Shown here piece after piece: positions 1 through 6,875 of a stretch of DNA of 9,148 nucleotides. The notes under the pieces were generated by a model. It made no database searches. It worked only from the letters and a program-made list of their open reading frames with translations, and was not told the DNA's origin. Source of the DNA: Lachnospiraceae bacterium UBA3772 (GTDB lineage: Bacteria > Bacillota > Clostridia > Lachnospirales > Lachnospiraceae); contig DFFQ01000050.1 of the NCBI GenBank assembly GCA_002371025.1, forward strand, positions 1-9,148. Reading direction: 5' to 3'. Each line of letters opens with the position of its first letter. Position 1 is the stretch's first letter. The position numbers were made by a program, and so were the translations under genes.

Positions 1-1485
1 CTCTGCGTCCTTAATCCGATAATAGTCTTCCATATCAAGCGTAAACGTGACATGATCCTTTGCATTTCGAAGTCGTTCGAGCAAACAACAGGTCTCCACA
101 TGCATACTATGAGAAAACTGGTCAAACGCCACCGCCTTCTTTAATTCATAACCATGCTCACTAAGGAATTTTACATCCCTTGCGAGAGTTGCTGGATCAC
201 ATGATACATAAACCACTCTCTTAGGAGCCATCGAAATTATGGTATTAAGCAGTTTCTCATCACACCCTTTTCTTGGAGGATCAACACAAACCACGTCTGC
301 TGTGGATCCTTCAACCTTCTTTTCATATATTTCGGTTACAACATCTTCCGCCTTACCGGTATAAAATTCTATATTATCTCTATTATTTAACTTTGCATTT
401 TTCTTTGCATCAATAATGGCCTGAGGAACAATCTCAACCCCATAAACCTTCTTTGCCTTATCAGATAGGAACAATGAGATTGTACCTATACCGCAATACA
501 TATCCCAGACAGTTTCATTTCCAGTAAGGGCCGCATATTCCAAAGCTTTACTGTATAATTTAACAGTCTGCACCGGATTAACCTGGAAAAATGATTCCGG
601 AGATATCATAAATTTAACATCCCCGATATAATCTGTGATAAAACCGTCACCATAAATAGTTTTTGAATTAAAGCCCAGGATCCTGTTGGTCTTTTCCTTA
701 TTGATATTGATGACTATCGATTTAAGTATTATCTCTTTAAAATTATCATCTTTTTTGTCAGCCGCTATATTATACTCAGCCACTGCATCATTTATCATTT
801 CCGTAAAGACTTCCTTATGTGGCAGACTTTCACCATTAACAATAAGACATACCATAAGTTCATTTGTGGTAAATCCAACTCTGGTTAAAATGTGTCTAAG
901 AAATCCTTTTCCTGTTAATTCGTCATAGCAGGAAATATTAAACTTATCTACAAAAGCCTTAACTGCCTTAATGATATTGTCATTTACACTGTGTCCTATA
1001 ACACAAGAATCCACAGGAATAATACTATGGGTTCTTCCTGCATAAAAGCCTACAACACACTTACCTTCCTTGTTACGTCTTACAGGGAACTGCATCTTGT
1101 TCCTGTAATGATATGGATCCTCCATTCCCACCGGTGGCTCCATGTAAGAATCTATATCTTTAATGCCACCAATCCTGCTAAGACAATCTCTTACTTTTTT
1201 ATCTTTTCTTCTTAACTGCTCCTCGTATGAAAGATGCTGTAGAACACAACCACCGCACTGTCTTGCCACAGGACATTTTGCTTCAACCCTTTGTTTCGAA
1301 GGCTTGATTATCTCCATAGCACGGCCATAACAATAATTCTTCTTTGCCTTTATTATTTTTACTTTGGCAACATCACCCGGACATAGATCTTTTACAAATA
1401 TAGTCATTCCATCAACGTGACCTATGCCTTCTCCGTCATTTCCTAAATCTTCAATTTCTATTTCGAAAATATCATCTTTATTCAT
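1..1485 (-). CDS. rlmD: 23S rRNA (uracil-5-)-methyltransferase, RlmD/RumA (TrmA) family, C-terminus cut by window edge
   Basis: SAM-dependent methyltransferase that makes 5-methyluridine in 23S rRNA. The frame is open for 495 codons from an ATG at 1485 (SD-like GCAGGA 6 nt upstream) and runs off the left edge. Seen: an N-terminal TRAM domain (about 1-60); the [4Fe-4S] cysteines C71-x5-C77-x2-C80 plus C161; QVNPVQ at 301-306; the SAM motif DMYCGIGT around C331; DPPRKG; the nucleophile in SCDPATLARD (C429); and the general-base glutamate in HVET (E464). All key residues are present, so the enzyme should be active. In Gram-positives one such enzyme (RlmCD) may modify both U747 and U1939, so the exact target is uncertain. 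The family normally ends soon after the HVE motif, but here the frame continues at least 31 codons past E464 with a charged tail (MEDYYRIKDAE). It lies downstream of the CarD-type gene, beyond a terminator. Confidence 0.93.
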   Translation of the reverse strand, partial: MNKDDIFEIEIEDLGNDGEGIGHVDGMTIFVKDLCPGDVAKVKIIKAKKNYCYGRAMEIIKPSKQRVEAKCPVARQCGGCVLQHLSYEEQLRRKDKKVRDCLSRIGGIKDIDSYMEPPVGMEDPYHYRNKMQFPVRRNKEGKCVVGFYAGRTHSIIPVDSCVIGHSVNDNIIKAVKAFVDKFNISCYDELTGKGFLRHILTRVGFTTNELMVCLIVNGESLPHKEVFTEMINDAVAEYNIAADKKDDNFKEIILKSIVININKEKTNRILGFNSKTIYGDGFITDYIGDVKFMISPESFFQVNPVQTVKLYSKALEYAALTGNETVWDMYCGIGTISLFLSDKAKKVYGVEIVPQAIIDAKKNAKLNNRDNIEFYTGKAEDVVTEIYEKKVEGSTADVVCVDPPRKGCDEKLLNTIISMAPKRVVYVSCDPATLARDVKFLSEHGYELKKAVAFDQFSHSMHVETCCLLERLRNAKDHVTFTLDMEDYYRIKDAE

Positions 1486-1512
1486 ATTAATTCCTGCTTC
1501 TTATTATTTTTT

Positions 1513-1540
1513 AAAAAAGTCCGGCTCTCGCCGGACTTTT
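1513..1540 (-). terminator. Intrinsic terminator of the CarD-family gene
   Basis: GC-rich hairpin with stem AAAAGTCCGGC / GCCGGACTTTT (1515-1525 with 1530-1540) and a four-base loop. On the minus strand it ends in a run of six T. It sits between the CarD-family stop (1568) and the rlmD start (1485). The stem is symmetrical enough that it could also work on the plus strand, where only four T follow. Confidence 0.88.
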
Positions 1541-1567
1541 CTACGTCACAGATTAACTTAGTTTTAC

Positions 1568-2080
1568 TTATGCTCCAAGTTTTTCCTCAAGTCTTGACTT
1601 AATATAATCTCCAACATTATCTCGCTCCATTCCAAGAGCGATCGCAAGTTCGCCATACAGGCTATCCTCTGCAATGTGGATATACTTTGAGTCAGAACTT
1701 GTAATCTTTTTGCCCTCATCGGTCCTTTTCTTAATTCGTTCAGAGATAGTCTTGATGAGTCCAACAATTTCTTCAGGGTCACACGAAAGAAGAATACTCT
1801 TATATTCTATCTCTCTCTTTTTTTCCTCACGGACTTCTAACTCATCAATTTCATCCATTCTGTCGATAAGCTCTTCAGCCTCAGCCCTTGTCATGACTTT
1901 TCTCATAACAACCCTGGTATTATCAACAGGTGTGGATACAGAACTGTCTCTGATGTAACATGGCGTCATGGTATAGTATAATCTTTCCCTTGAAACGCCA
2001 GGGCAATCGATTGGTCCAATGCTTGTAACTTTGCAAACTCCGTTAGTTCCATACACAACGTAATCGCCTACATTGAACAT
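1568..2080 (-). CDS. CarD/CdnL-family transcriptional regulator (RNA polymerase-binding)
   Basis: 170-residue protein of the CarD/CdnL/TRCF family. Members bind the RNA polymerase beta subunit through an N-terminal Tudor-like domain and contact promoter DNA near the -10 upstream edge through a helical C-terminal domain, affecting open-complex stability. Seen: the N-terminal signature MFNVGDYVVYGTNGVCKV (1-18), a beta-rich segment to about residue 60 ending in TPVDNTRVVMRKVM, then a charged helical half whose tail (AEDSLYGELAIALGM) is typical of the family. The length is normal for clostridial members. The ATG at 2080 has an AAGGAG Shine-Dalgarno site 7 nt upstream. It appears monocistronic: a strong terminator follows, and the upstream neighbour is the end of the thi operon. 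What it regulates here cannot be told from sequence. Confidence 0.93.
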   Translation of the reverse strand: MFNVGDYVVYGTNGVCKVTSIGPIDCPGVSRERLYYTMTPCYIRDSSVSTPVDNTRVVMRKVMTRAEAEELIDRMDEIDELEVREEKKREIEYKSILLSCDPEEIVGLIKTISERIKKRTDEGKKITSSDSKYIHIAEDSLYGELAIALGMERDNVGDYIKSRLEEKLGA

Positions 2081-2112
2081 CTGAACACTCCTTTTTGTTC
2101 ATCCAAAAACAA

Positions 2113-2121
2113 ATATTAACA
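2113..2121 (-). promoter_or_regulatory. Possible extended -10 promoter for the CarD-family gene
   Basis: The minus strand reads TGTTAATAT, an extended -10-like element, 33-41 nt upstream of the CarD-family ATG. No convincing -35 hexamer lies at the right distance. The 91-base gap between cytX and this gene must hold its promoter unless it is read through from the thi operon. Confidence 0.3.
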
Positions 2122-2171
2122 CTGCAATATTCATTTTAACACTAAAGAAGCATCTTTCGTAAGGCGGAATA

Positions 2172-3362
2172 TTAGCCAAAGATTTCAACCTTTCTATTGA
2201 CTTTTTTCACAACCATTTCGACAAAGACTGTAAGACAGATTGTTATCAACATGTCAGGCAGAGTATTCCCCACAAGAATATCCATTTTCATCAAAAATCT
2301 ATAGATTACAAAGCCTACAAACCATACAAAAAGGCTGACAAAATCAAATTTTTTATCAGAAGAATCCTTACGGATGATAAAATAATCAGCAATAAGAACA
2401 GCGATCATAGGTGCAAATACAGAGCCTATAAGATATAAAAATCCTGTAATATCATCCATATTGAAAATGGCGGCTCCCACAGTACCTAAAACTCCCGCTG
2501 CAACTCCAGCCCATTTAGGGCTGATCTTTTTATGAATCGTAACAGCTGAGATTCCTGCTGAAAATGCATCAAGAAAGGTTGTTGTTACTGTTGAAGTTAC
2601 TATTATGATAAGCCCTACTACTCCAAGCCCTGACTTAAGCATAATCTGAGAAATATCGCCTGTTCCAGCAAAAATAGATGCTCCCATTCCAATCACAAAC
2701 ATCCACATACTCACCATTCCATAAACAACAGAACTTGTAAGTGTTGCCGCAAATGGATTCTTTGCATCCTTTGTATAATCACTTATAACAGGGAACCAGG
2801 AAAGCGGCATAGCAACTGATAATTCAACAGCTGCTCCAAAAGTTATCTTATCAGAAATTGAATGTGCCCCATCAGGATTTCTAAATATTACAACTGAAAG
2901 AACAATAGTAAGGATAAATAATGCAGCCATTACTATCACACTTATCTTACCAAGGTCTTTAAGTCCTGCTATTATCCAGATAACTATAAGACCACCAATG
3001 ATGATCGCCCAGATAAAAATTGGAAGATCAAGGATTCCTTTGGCAGATACCGCGCCATCATAGATCATAATTCCTGTCCAGCCCACAAGCTGAAGTACAT
3101 TTAACAGCGCAAAAAGAATATTACCTTTGTTTCCAAATGCTATTCCTGCAGATTCCATAGAACTTTTCTTTTCTCTGCCACCAATAAGCCCTGCTAAGAA
3201 CAGCAGGATACATCCTATAACATGTCCGAAAACAATGGATATTAATCCATTTTTCATTCCCAGAGGTGCAACAAAAGTTCCTGTTACTATTTCAGCAAGA
3301 GAAACTCCGGCTCCAAACCAGATAAGGCCATTAGAAAAAGTGCTGGTTTTCTTATTCTCCAT
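2172..3362 (-). CDS. cytX: CytX-type hydroxymethylpyrimidine permease (NCS1 family)
   Basis: Membrane transporter of the nucleobase:cation symporter-1 family, subgroup CytX, predicted to import the thiamine pyrimidine HMP. The 396 residues are almost all hydrophobic helices with short charged loops, fitting about 12 membrane segments. The N-terminus (SNGLIWFGAGVSLAEIVTGT, from residue 10) and the NVLQLVGWTG segment near residues 88-97 are as I recall them in CytX proteins. It is the last gene of the TPP riboswitch operon, 35 nt after thiD, and ThiD uses its proposed substrate directly. The ATG at 3362 has an AGGAG site about 10 nt upstream. The closest alternative is a cytosine/purine permease of the same superfamily; the operon context favours HMP. 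Confidence 0.9.
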   Translation of the reverse strand: MENKKTSTFSNGLIWFGAGVSLAEIVTGTFVAPLGMKNGLISIVFGHVIGCILLFLAGLIGGREKKSSMESAGIAFGNKGNILFALLNVLQLVGWTGIMIYDGAVSAKGILDLPIFIWAIIIGGLIVIWIIAGLKDLGKISVIVMAALFILTIVLSVVIFRNPDGAHSISDKITFGAAVELSVAMPLSWFPVISDYTKDAKNPFAATLTSSVVYGMVSMWMFVIGMGASIFAGTGDISQIMLKSGLGVVGLIIIVTSTVTTTFLDAFSAGISAVTIHKKISPKWAGVAAGVLGTVGAAIFNMDDITGFLYLIGSVFAPMIAVLIADYFIIRKDSSDKKFDFVSLFVWFVGFVIYRFLMKMDILVGNTLPDMLITICLTVFVEMVVKKVNRKVEIFG

Positions 3363-3397
3363 AGTATTTAATCTCCTATATTTAATTGATCTTCAAG

Positions 3398-4189
3398 TTA
3401 ATTTTCCGGGATTAAAAATCCGTGATCCATAGGTCCACTGCCTTTGCCCAGATCAAGTCCTGCAGCAAGAGCTCCTGAAATGTAATCCTTCGCTCTCTTT
3501 ACTGCTTCAACCATGTCAAATCCCTTTGCAAGATTTGAAGCTATAGCTGATGATAATGTACAACCTGTGCCATGAGTATTAGGATTATCTATCCTATTTC
3601 CTTTGAACCACTCTTTTTTATCTTTTGTATATAGGAAATCATTTGCATCATTTAAGTTATGTCCTCCCTTAATGAGAACACATACATTTCCATATTTTTC
3701 ACTGATTGATTCTGCCGCCTTTTCCATATCTGTTTCAGACTTTATGCTGAAACCGGCTAATTCCTCAGCTTCTGGAATATTTGGTGTGATAACATCCGCC
3801 AGTGGTATAAGCTTATTTTTTAACGCATCCATTGCATCATTTGCTATAAGCCTGGCTCCACTTGTAGCCACCATAACTGGATCCAAAACAATATTTTTTG
3901 CTTTATACTGCTTTAATTTTTTTTCAATGACTCCGATAAGTTCCTTATCAGATACCATTCCGATCTTTACGGCATCAGGATAAATATCAGTAAATACCGC
4001 ATCAATCTCTTTCTCCAGGAAATCTGGAGTTACATTCATTATCCCTGTTACGCCGGTAGTATTTTGCGCAGTTAGAGCTGTGATCGCGCTCATTCCATAG
4101 ACCTTGTTGCTTATCATGGTCTTAAGATCTGCCTGAATTCCGGCGCCTCCACTGGAATCACTTCCAGCGATAGTAAGTGCTGTGTACAT
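3398..4189 (-). CDS. thiD: Hydroxymethylpyrimidine / phosphomethylpyrimidine kinase ThiD
   Basis: Cytosolic ribokinase-fold kinase that phosphorylates HMP to HMP-P and then HMP-PP, the pyrimidine half used by ThiE. The 263-residue length is normal. Seen: TIAGSDSSGGAGIQADLKT (6-24), the pyrimidine-pocket region AQNTTGV (Q42), KIGMVS (75-80), DPVMVATSG (103-111), ITPNIPEAEEL, KGGH (174-177), the anion hole and catalytic cysteine HGTGCTLSSA (C210), and the C-terminal GSGPMDHGF. The ATG at 4189 has a full AGGAGG about 9 nt upstream. It lies between thiE (102-nt gap) and cytX (35-nt gap) in the riboswitch-controlled operon. Second-kinase activity is expected from the family, not proven by sequence. 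Confidence 0.96.
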   Translation of the reverse strand: MYTALTIAGSDSSGGAGIQADLKTMISNKVYGMSAITALTAQNTTGVTGIMNVTPDFLEKEIDAVFTDIYPDAVKIGMVSDKELIGVIEKKLKQYKAKNIVLDPVMVATSGARLIANDAMDALKNKLIPLADVITPNIPEAEELAGFSIKSETDMEKAAESISEKYGNVCVLIKGGHNLNDANDFLYTKDKKEWFKGNRIDNPNTHGTGCTLSSAIASNLAKGFDMVEAVKRAKDYISGALAAGLDLGKGSGPMDHGFLIPEN

Positions 4190-4214
4190 AGTATAAGTCC
4201 TCCTAACTTGATTT

Positions 4215-4253
4215 GCACTTTTCTTAGCTTATATGCTAAACGACTTTAAAGTG
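4215..4253 (-). other. Possible stem-loop in the thiE-thiD intergenic spacer
   Basis: The 102-base spacer between thiE and thiD can fold with an outer stem pairing CACTTT (4248-4253) with AAAGTG (4216-4221) and an inner stem TTAGC/GCTAA (4235-4239 with 4224-4228). ACTTTAAAGT at 4243-4252 is a competing palindrome. No U-run follows, so it is not an intrinsic terminator. It could be an mRNA-stability element or chance. Confidence 0.3.
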
Positions 4254-4291
4254 GTGCCCCCGATAAAGCCGTGTATTAACTATTTATCTAC

Positions 4292-4960
4292 TTAAGATTC
4301 TACGATCTTCTTAGTTTCTTTCTTAAGTTCTTTAGTCGCTTCTTCTATATCTTCCTGTCCAAAAATGGCACTGATAACTGAAATTCCATCCAACCCGCAG
4401 CCTGACAGTTCAGTAACATTTTCTTTACTGATTCCACCTATAGCTACCACAGGAATTGATACTGCCTTAGTTATTGCTTTAAGAGTCTCTTTACTTACCA
4501 TTATGGCATCGTCCTTTGAACCTGTTGGAAATACCGCTCCAACACCAAGATAAGTAGCTCCATTTTTTTCAGCAATGATTGCTTCTTCTACAGTCTGGGC
4601 AGAAACTCCAATGATCTTTCCATCTCCCAGGATTTCTCTTGCCTTTAAAGCTTCCATATCTTCCTGTCCAACATGAACGCCGTCTGCATCTATTTCTTTT
4701 GCCAGCAGCACATCATCATTAACCACAAACGGCACATTAAACTCTCTGCATAAGTCTCTTATTTCAATGGCTTCTTGCTTCATTTCCTCTCTATCCATGT
4801 TTTTTTCCCTTAACTGGATAAATGTTGCCCCGCCCAAAAGAGCAAGTCTCACTTTACAAAAAAGCTTTTCTTCCTCTTTTAACCAATGACGATCTGTTAC
4901 TCCATAAAGAAGCATTGATTTTTTTATATCTTCTTTTGAAAATTTCTTATTAACTAACAT
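4292..4960 (-). CDS. thiE: Thiamine-phosphate synthase ThiE
   Basis: Cytosolic TIM-barrel enzyme that couples HMP-PP to hydroxyethylthiazole phosphate, giving thiamine monophosphate and pyrophosphate. Seen (numbered from the 4960 start): LLYGVTDRHWL (17-27), QLREK (49-53), the ND pair (81-82), GVHVGQEDM (94-102), GVSAQT (118-123), the phosphate-binding GVGAVFPTGSK (139-149), AIGGI (173-177) and VISAIF (195-200). All active-site motifs are intact. Start choice: the frame also has an ATG at 4999 (235 residues) with only a weak AGGA 11 nt away. The ATG at 4960 has GAGG 5 nt upstream and gives 222 residues, the usual ThiE length, so I prefer it. It lies 71 nt downstream of thiM in the riboswitch operon. 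Confidence 0.95.
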   Translation of the reverse strand: MLVNKKFSKEDIKKSMLLYGVTDRHWLKEEEKLFCKVRLALLGGATFIQLREKNMDREEMKQEAIEIRDLCREFNVPFVVNDDVLLAKEIDADGVHVGQEDMEALKAREILGDGKIIGVSAQTVEEAIIAEKNGATYLGVGAVFPTGSKDDAIMVSKETLKAITKAVSIPVVAIGGISKENVTELSGCGLDGISVISAIFGQEDIEEATKELKKETKKIVES

Positions 4961-5031
4961 TTTTTCCTCTTCAAAATCATCTGATATCCTGCTACGCATC
5001 TATCTAAAATTCCTATCACATAACTGCATAA

Positions 5032-5853
5032 TTATTTTATTTCGTACTTTGCGTATCTCTCCAGCATATCTCCATCCATATTAAATATCGCATCAATAAT
5101 ACGATTTCTGTATGTAGAATTTCCTTCATGTTCTTTCATATATGACCATCCGATCTCTCCTGCTACTCCCATGGCACAAACAGCCGCTGCAGCAGCTTCA
5201 AGCTTTGCATTTGGGTTTGCAATGAGAAATGCTGTCATAAGTCCTGATAGCTGGCAACCTGTACCTGTGATTGAACTCATTTCTTTTCTTCCATTTCTTA
5301 TGACATAGCATTTATCTTTATCCGCTACAAGATCTATTGCTCCGGTAATAGCTATGATACATCCCATTCTATCAGCCAGATTCTTTACAAATGATACAGC
5401 CTCATCTAAATTCTCATCAGTCACTTTATCATTTACATCTGCATCAACGCCATGAGTTGTACCGATTCCATTTGCTATAGTCTTAATCTCTGAAATATTT
5501 CCTCTTATAACATCAAGCCTTATCTCATTTACAATTTTTTCAGCAGTCTCTGTTCGAAGCTTTGATGCGCCTGCCCCAACAGGATCAAGAAGCACCACAT
5601 GTCCTAATTCATTTGATTTTTTACCAGCTCTAAGCATTCCTTCAATAGAGCTTTTATGCAGGGTTCCTATATTAATATTAAGTCCTCCGCAGATAGATGT
5701 GATATCTTCCACATCCTCCGGCTCATCAGACATTATAGGACTCGCTCCTGCGGCAAGGATTATATTTGCCACATCATTTACTGTCACATAATTAGTAATA
5801 TTATGAACCAATGGACTTTTTTCTCTAACATTATCAAAACATTCTTTAAACAT
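5032..5853 (-). CDS. thiM: Hydroxyethylthiazole kinase ThiM
   Basis: Salvage kinase that phosphorylates the thiazole alcohol to the ThiE substrate. It is 273 residues from the chosen start. Seen: SPLVHNITNYVTVNDVAN (13-30), MSDEPED, LLDPVGAGAS (88-97), RGNISE (117-122), ITGAIDLV (169-176) and the catalytic cysteine motif ITGTGCQLSG (C200). Start choice: an in-frame ATG at 5868 directly abuts the terminator U-tract and has no Shine-Dalgarno site, whereas the ATG at 5853 has AGGAG 7 nt upstream. The short start would only lie in a readthrough transcript, as a riboswitch-gated gene should. It is the first gene of thiM-thiE-thiD-cytX and the one closest to the TPP switch. Confidence 0.96.
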   Translation of the reverse strand: MFKECFDNVREKSPLVHNITNYVTVNDVANIILAAGASPIMSDEPEDVEDITSICGGLNINIGTLHKSSIEGMLRAGKKSNELGHVVLLDPVGAGASKLRTETAEKIVNEIRLDVIRGNISEIKTIANGIGTTHGVDADVNDKVTDENLDEAVSFVKNLADRMGCIIAITGAIDLVADKDKCYVIRNGRKEMSSITGTGCQLSGLMTAFLIANPNAKLEAAAAAVCAMGVAGEIGWSYMKEHEGNSTYRNRIIDAIFNMDGDMLERYAKYEIK

Positions 5854-5857
5854 TGTT

Positions 5858-5865
5858 CCTCTCCT
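5858..5865 (-). promoter_or_regulatory. thiM ribosome binding site, deciding the start at 5853
   Basis: AGGAGAGG on the minus strand, with AGGAG 7 nt before the ATG at 5853. It lies between the terminator T-run (5869-5876) and that ATG, so it is only transcribed when the riboswitch terminator is bypassed. The upstream ATG at 5868 has no such site. Confidence 0.85.
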
Positions 5866-5868
5866 CAT

Positions 5869-5899
5869 AAAAAAAAGCGCATCCCCATAGGGAATGCGC
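5869..5899 (-). terminator. Riboswitch-controlled intrinsic terminator upstream of thiM
   Basis: The minus strand reads GCGCATTCCC, loop TAT, GGGGATGCGC, then eight T. The stem (5890-5899 with 5877-5886) is 10 bp with one G-U pair. It lies about 28 nt downstream of the TPP aptamer and just before the thiM Shine-Dalgarno site, the arrangement of a transcription-attenuating OFF switch. Confidence 0.93.
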
Positions 5900-5926
5900 G
5901 AAAAATCAACCTAGTTATAGCATACA

Positions 5927-6024
5927 AACTAAATCTTCCCTACGTTGGCATTACCCAAATCAGGTTACAGGTCAAAGCTTACTAATTGCTTTTTCTCAGC
6001 CGGACCAACCAGCTCCCTAGTTAT
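5927..6024 (-). promoter_or_regulatory. TPP riboswitch aptamer (THI element) controlling the thi operon
   Basis: The conserved THI-box blocks appear in order on the minus strand: ACTAGGGAGC (about 6012-6021), CTGAGA (5994-5999), ACCTGA (5960-5965), GGTAATGCC (5947-5955) and CGTAGGGAAG (5935-5944). The basal helix can be drawn as AACTA (6018-6022) with TAGTT (5927-5931). Thiamine pyrophosphate binding should stabilise this fold and favour the terminator at 5869-5899, switching off thiM-thiE-thiD-cytX. The conserved 3' block CGTAGGGAA can instead pair over 9 bp with TTCCCTATG (5886-5894) in the terminator, a plausible antiterminator. Confidence 0.96.
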
Positions 6025-6032
6025 TCAAGGAA

Positions 6033-6061
6033 TATATAGCACATTAAAAGGTAAAATGCAA
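6033..6061 (-). promoter_or_regulatory. Promoter of the thi operon
   Basis: The minus strand has a -35-like TTGCAT (6056-6061), a 17-nt spacer and a -10-like TATATA (6033-6038). The expected start of transcription, near 6026, falls just before the first base of the TPP aptamer, which supports the call although the -35 match is weak. Confidence 0.65.
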
Positions 6062-6073
6062 GGATGGCAAGTT

Positions 6074-6475
6074 TCATTGATTGCTGATTTTTTCTAAATC
6101 CTCATAATAAATGCGATATACTTGACAAACTTTATTATTTTCATTAACAAATGTCAGTTTTAAGTAACTTTCACAATCTTGAATACTATAATTATAAGAT
6201 CCTGAATGATAAGTTTTCATCAACACTGGTTGCATTTTATATATAATATCACCTTCAGAATTCTTTATAGTTATATATTCATTAGCAAATATTTCATGAT
6301 CTTTTTTGCCTTCAATTATATACTTTCCATTATCAAAATCCTGACTAAACCACATTTCTTTATCTTTACCCAAGATTTTTTCACTTAAATCAATAATAGA
6401 AAATAAAATAACAATACATAATGGAATACCTAAAACAACTATTATAATCTTTATAAAATTTCTTATTATTTTCAT
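6074..6475 (-). CDS. Unrecognised membrane-anchored protein, family A copy 3
   Basis: 133 residues; I do not recognise the family. Seen: a basic N-terminus (MKIIRNFIK), one strongly hydrophobic membrane segment (about 8-28), a polar linker, then a beta-rich soluble domain likely facing outside. Its C-terminal part (residues 97-127, ending in RIYYEDLE) matches the C-termini of the two other family A genes at 7172-7570 and 6489-6875. Residues 49-65 (NGKYIIEGKK, then IF) also resemble the broken gene at 6868-7136. Start choice: the frame extends to 6553, but the ATG at 6475 has AGGTG 4 nt upstream, places the membrane segment at the N-terminus and leaves a 13-nt gap after the previous gene. It ends 13 nt before the thi promoter with no terminator in between. 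Confidence 0.75.
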   Translation of the reverse strand: MKIIRNFIKIIIVVLGIPLCIVILFSIIDLSEKILGKDKEMWFSQDFDNGKYIIEGKKDHEIFANEYITIKNSEGDIIYKMQPVLMKTYHSGSYNYSIQDCESYLKLTFVNENNKVCQVYRIYYEDLEKISNQ

Positions 6476-6488
6476 ATTGCACCTACCC

Positions 6489-6875
6489 TCAATCCGCTTC
6501 ATAATCATTAAGGTTAAATGTAAAAACTCGTCCATTCTGGCAACCATCATCAATAAATTCTATTTTAATAATATCATCCTTAAAAACTAATCTGTAATTG
6601 CTTTTATCAAGTCTATCTTTTTTACTTTTTACATTTGTTTTAAAATCAACACATTTATTTTTAATTTTCACAGTGACATATACATCTTTTTTTCCAAAAG
6701 AAAAAAGCGAATTTTTATATGTAACTCTTATGGAACTCCCTAAACCAATTTTATTATTCTCAACTAATATTTTCTCATCTTGATTCCGCCATGAAATCTC
6801 ATATTTATTCAGAAAGAATATAAAGATCCATCCTAAGATCACCAAAACCCCTATTATTATCCATTTTCTACTCAT
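6489..6875 (-). CDS. Unrecognised membrane-anchored protein, family A copy 2
   Basis: 128 residues with no family I recognise. Seen: a membrane segment at about 5-22 (WIIIGVLVILGWIFIFFL), then a lysine-rich, beta-rich domain. It is a diverged paralogue of the 7172-7570 product: both carry a VxVxxxxK/DF stretch mid-protein and a C-terminal pattern NYxL, then IKIxFxDD, then FxxxxxDYE. The ATG at 6875 overlaps the stop of the preceding broken B gene (AATGAGTAG), and its Shine-Dalgarno AAAGGA lies inside that gene's Glu-Arg codons, so the two look translationally coupled. There are two cysteines (C75, C112) and no lipobox. An immunity-type protein is possible but not shown. Confidence 0.72.
   Translation of the reverse strand: MSRKWIIIGVLVILGWIFIFFLNKYEISWRNQDEKILVENNKIGLGSSIRVTYKNSLFSFGKKDVYVTVKIKNKCVDFKTNVKSKKDRLDKSNYRLVFKDDIIKIEFIDDGCQNGRVFTFNLNDYEAD

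Noticed and set aside
686..1215. Plus-strand open frames opposite rlmD, and similar plus-strand frames opposite the thi and array genes
   Set aside because: They lie antisense to well-supported genes, have no ribosome binding sites or recognisable motifs, and are shadows.
2141..2160. Imperfect hairpin (ACTAAAGA, loop AGCA, TCTTTCGT) just after cytX, a possible thi operon terminator
   Set aside because: The stem is AT-rich with a mismatch and is not followed by a T-run on the minus strand, so it is not a convincing intrinsic terminator.
6476..6553. N-terminal extension of the family A gene at 6074-6475
   Set aside because: It overlaps the end of the preceding gene in another frame, would push the membrane anchor inward, and the ATG at 6475 has a better ribosome binding site.
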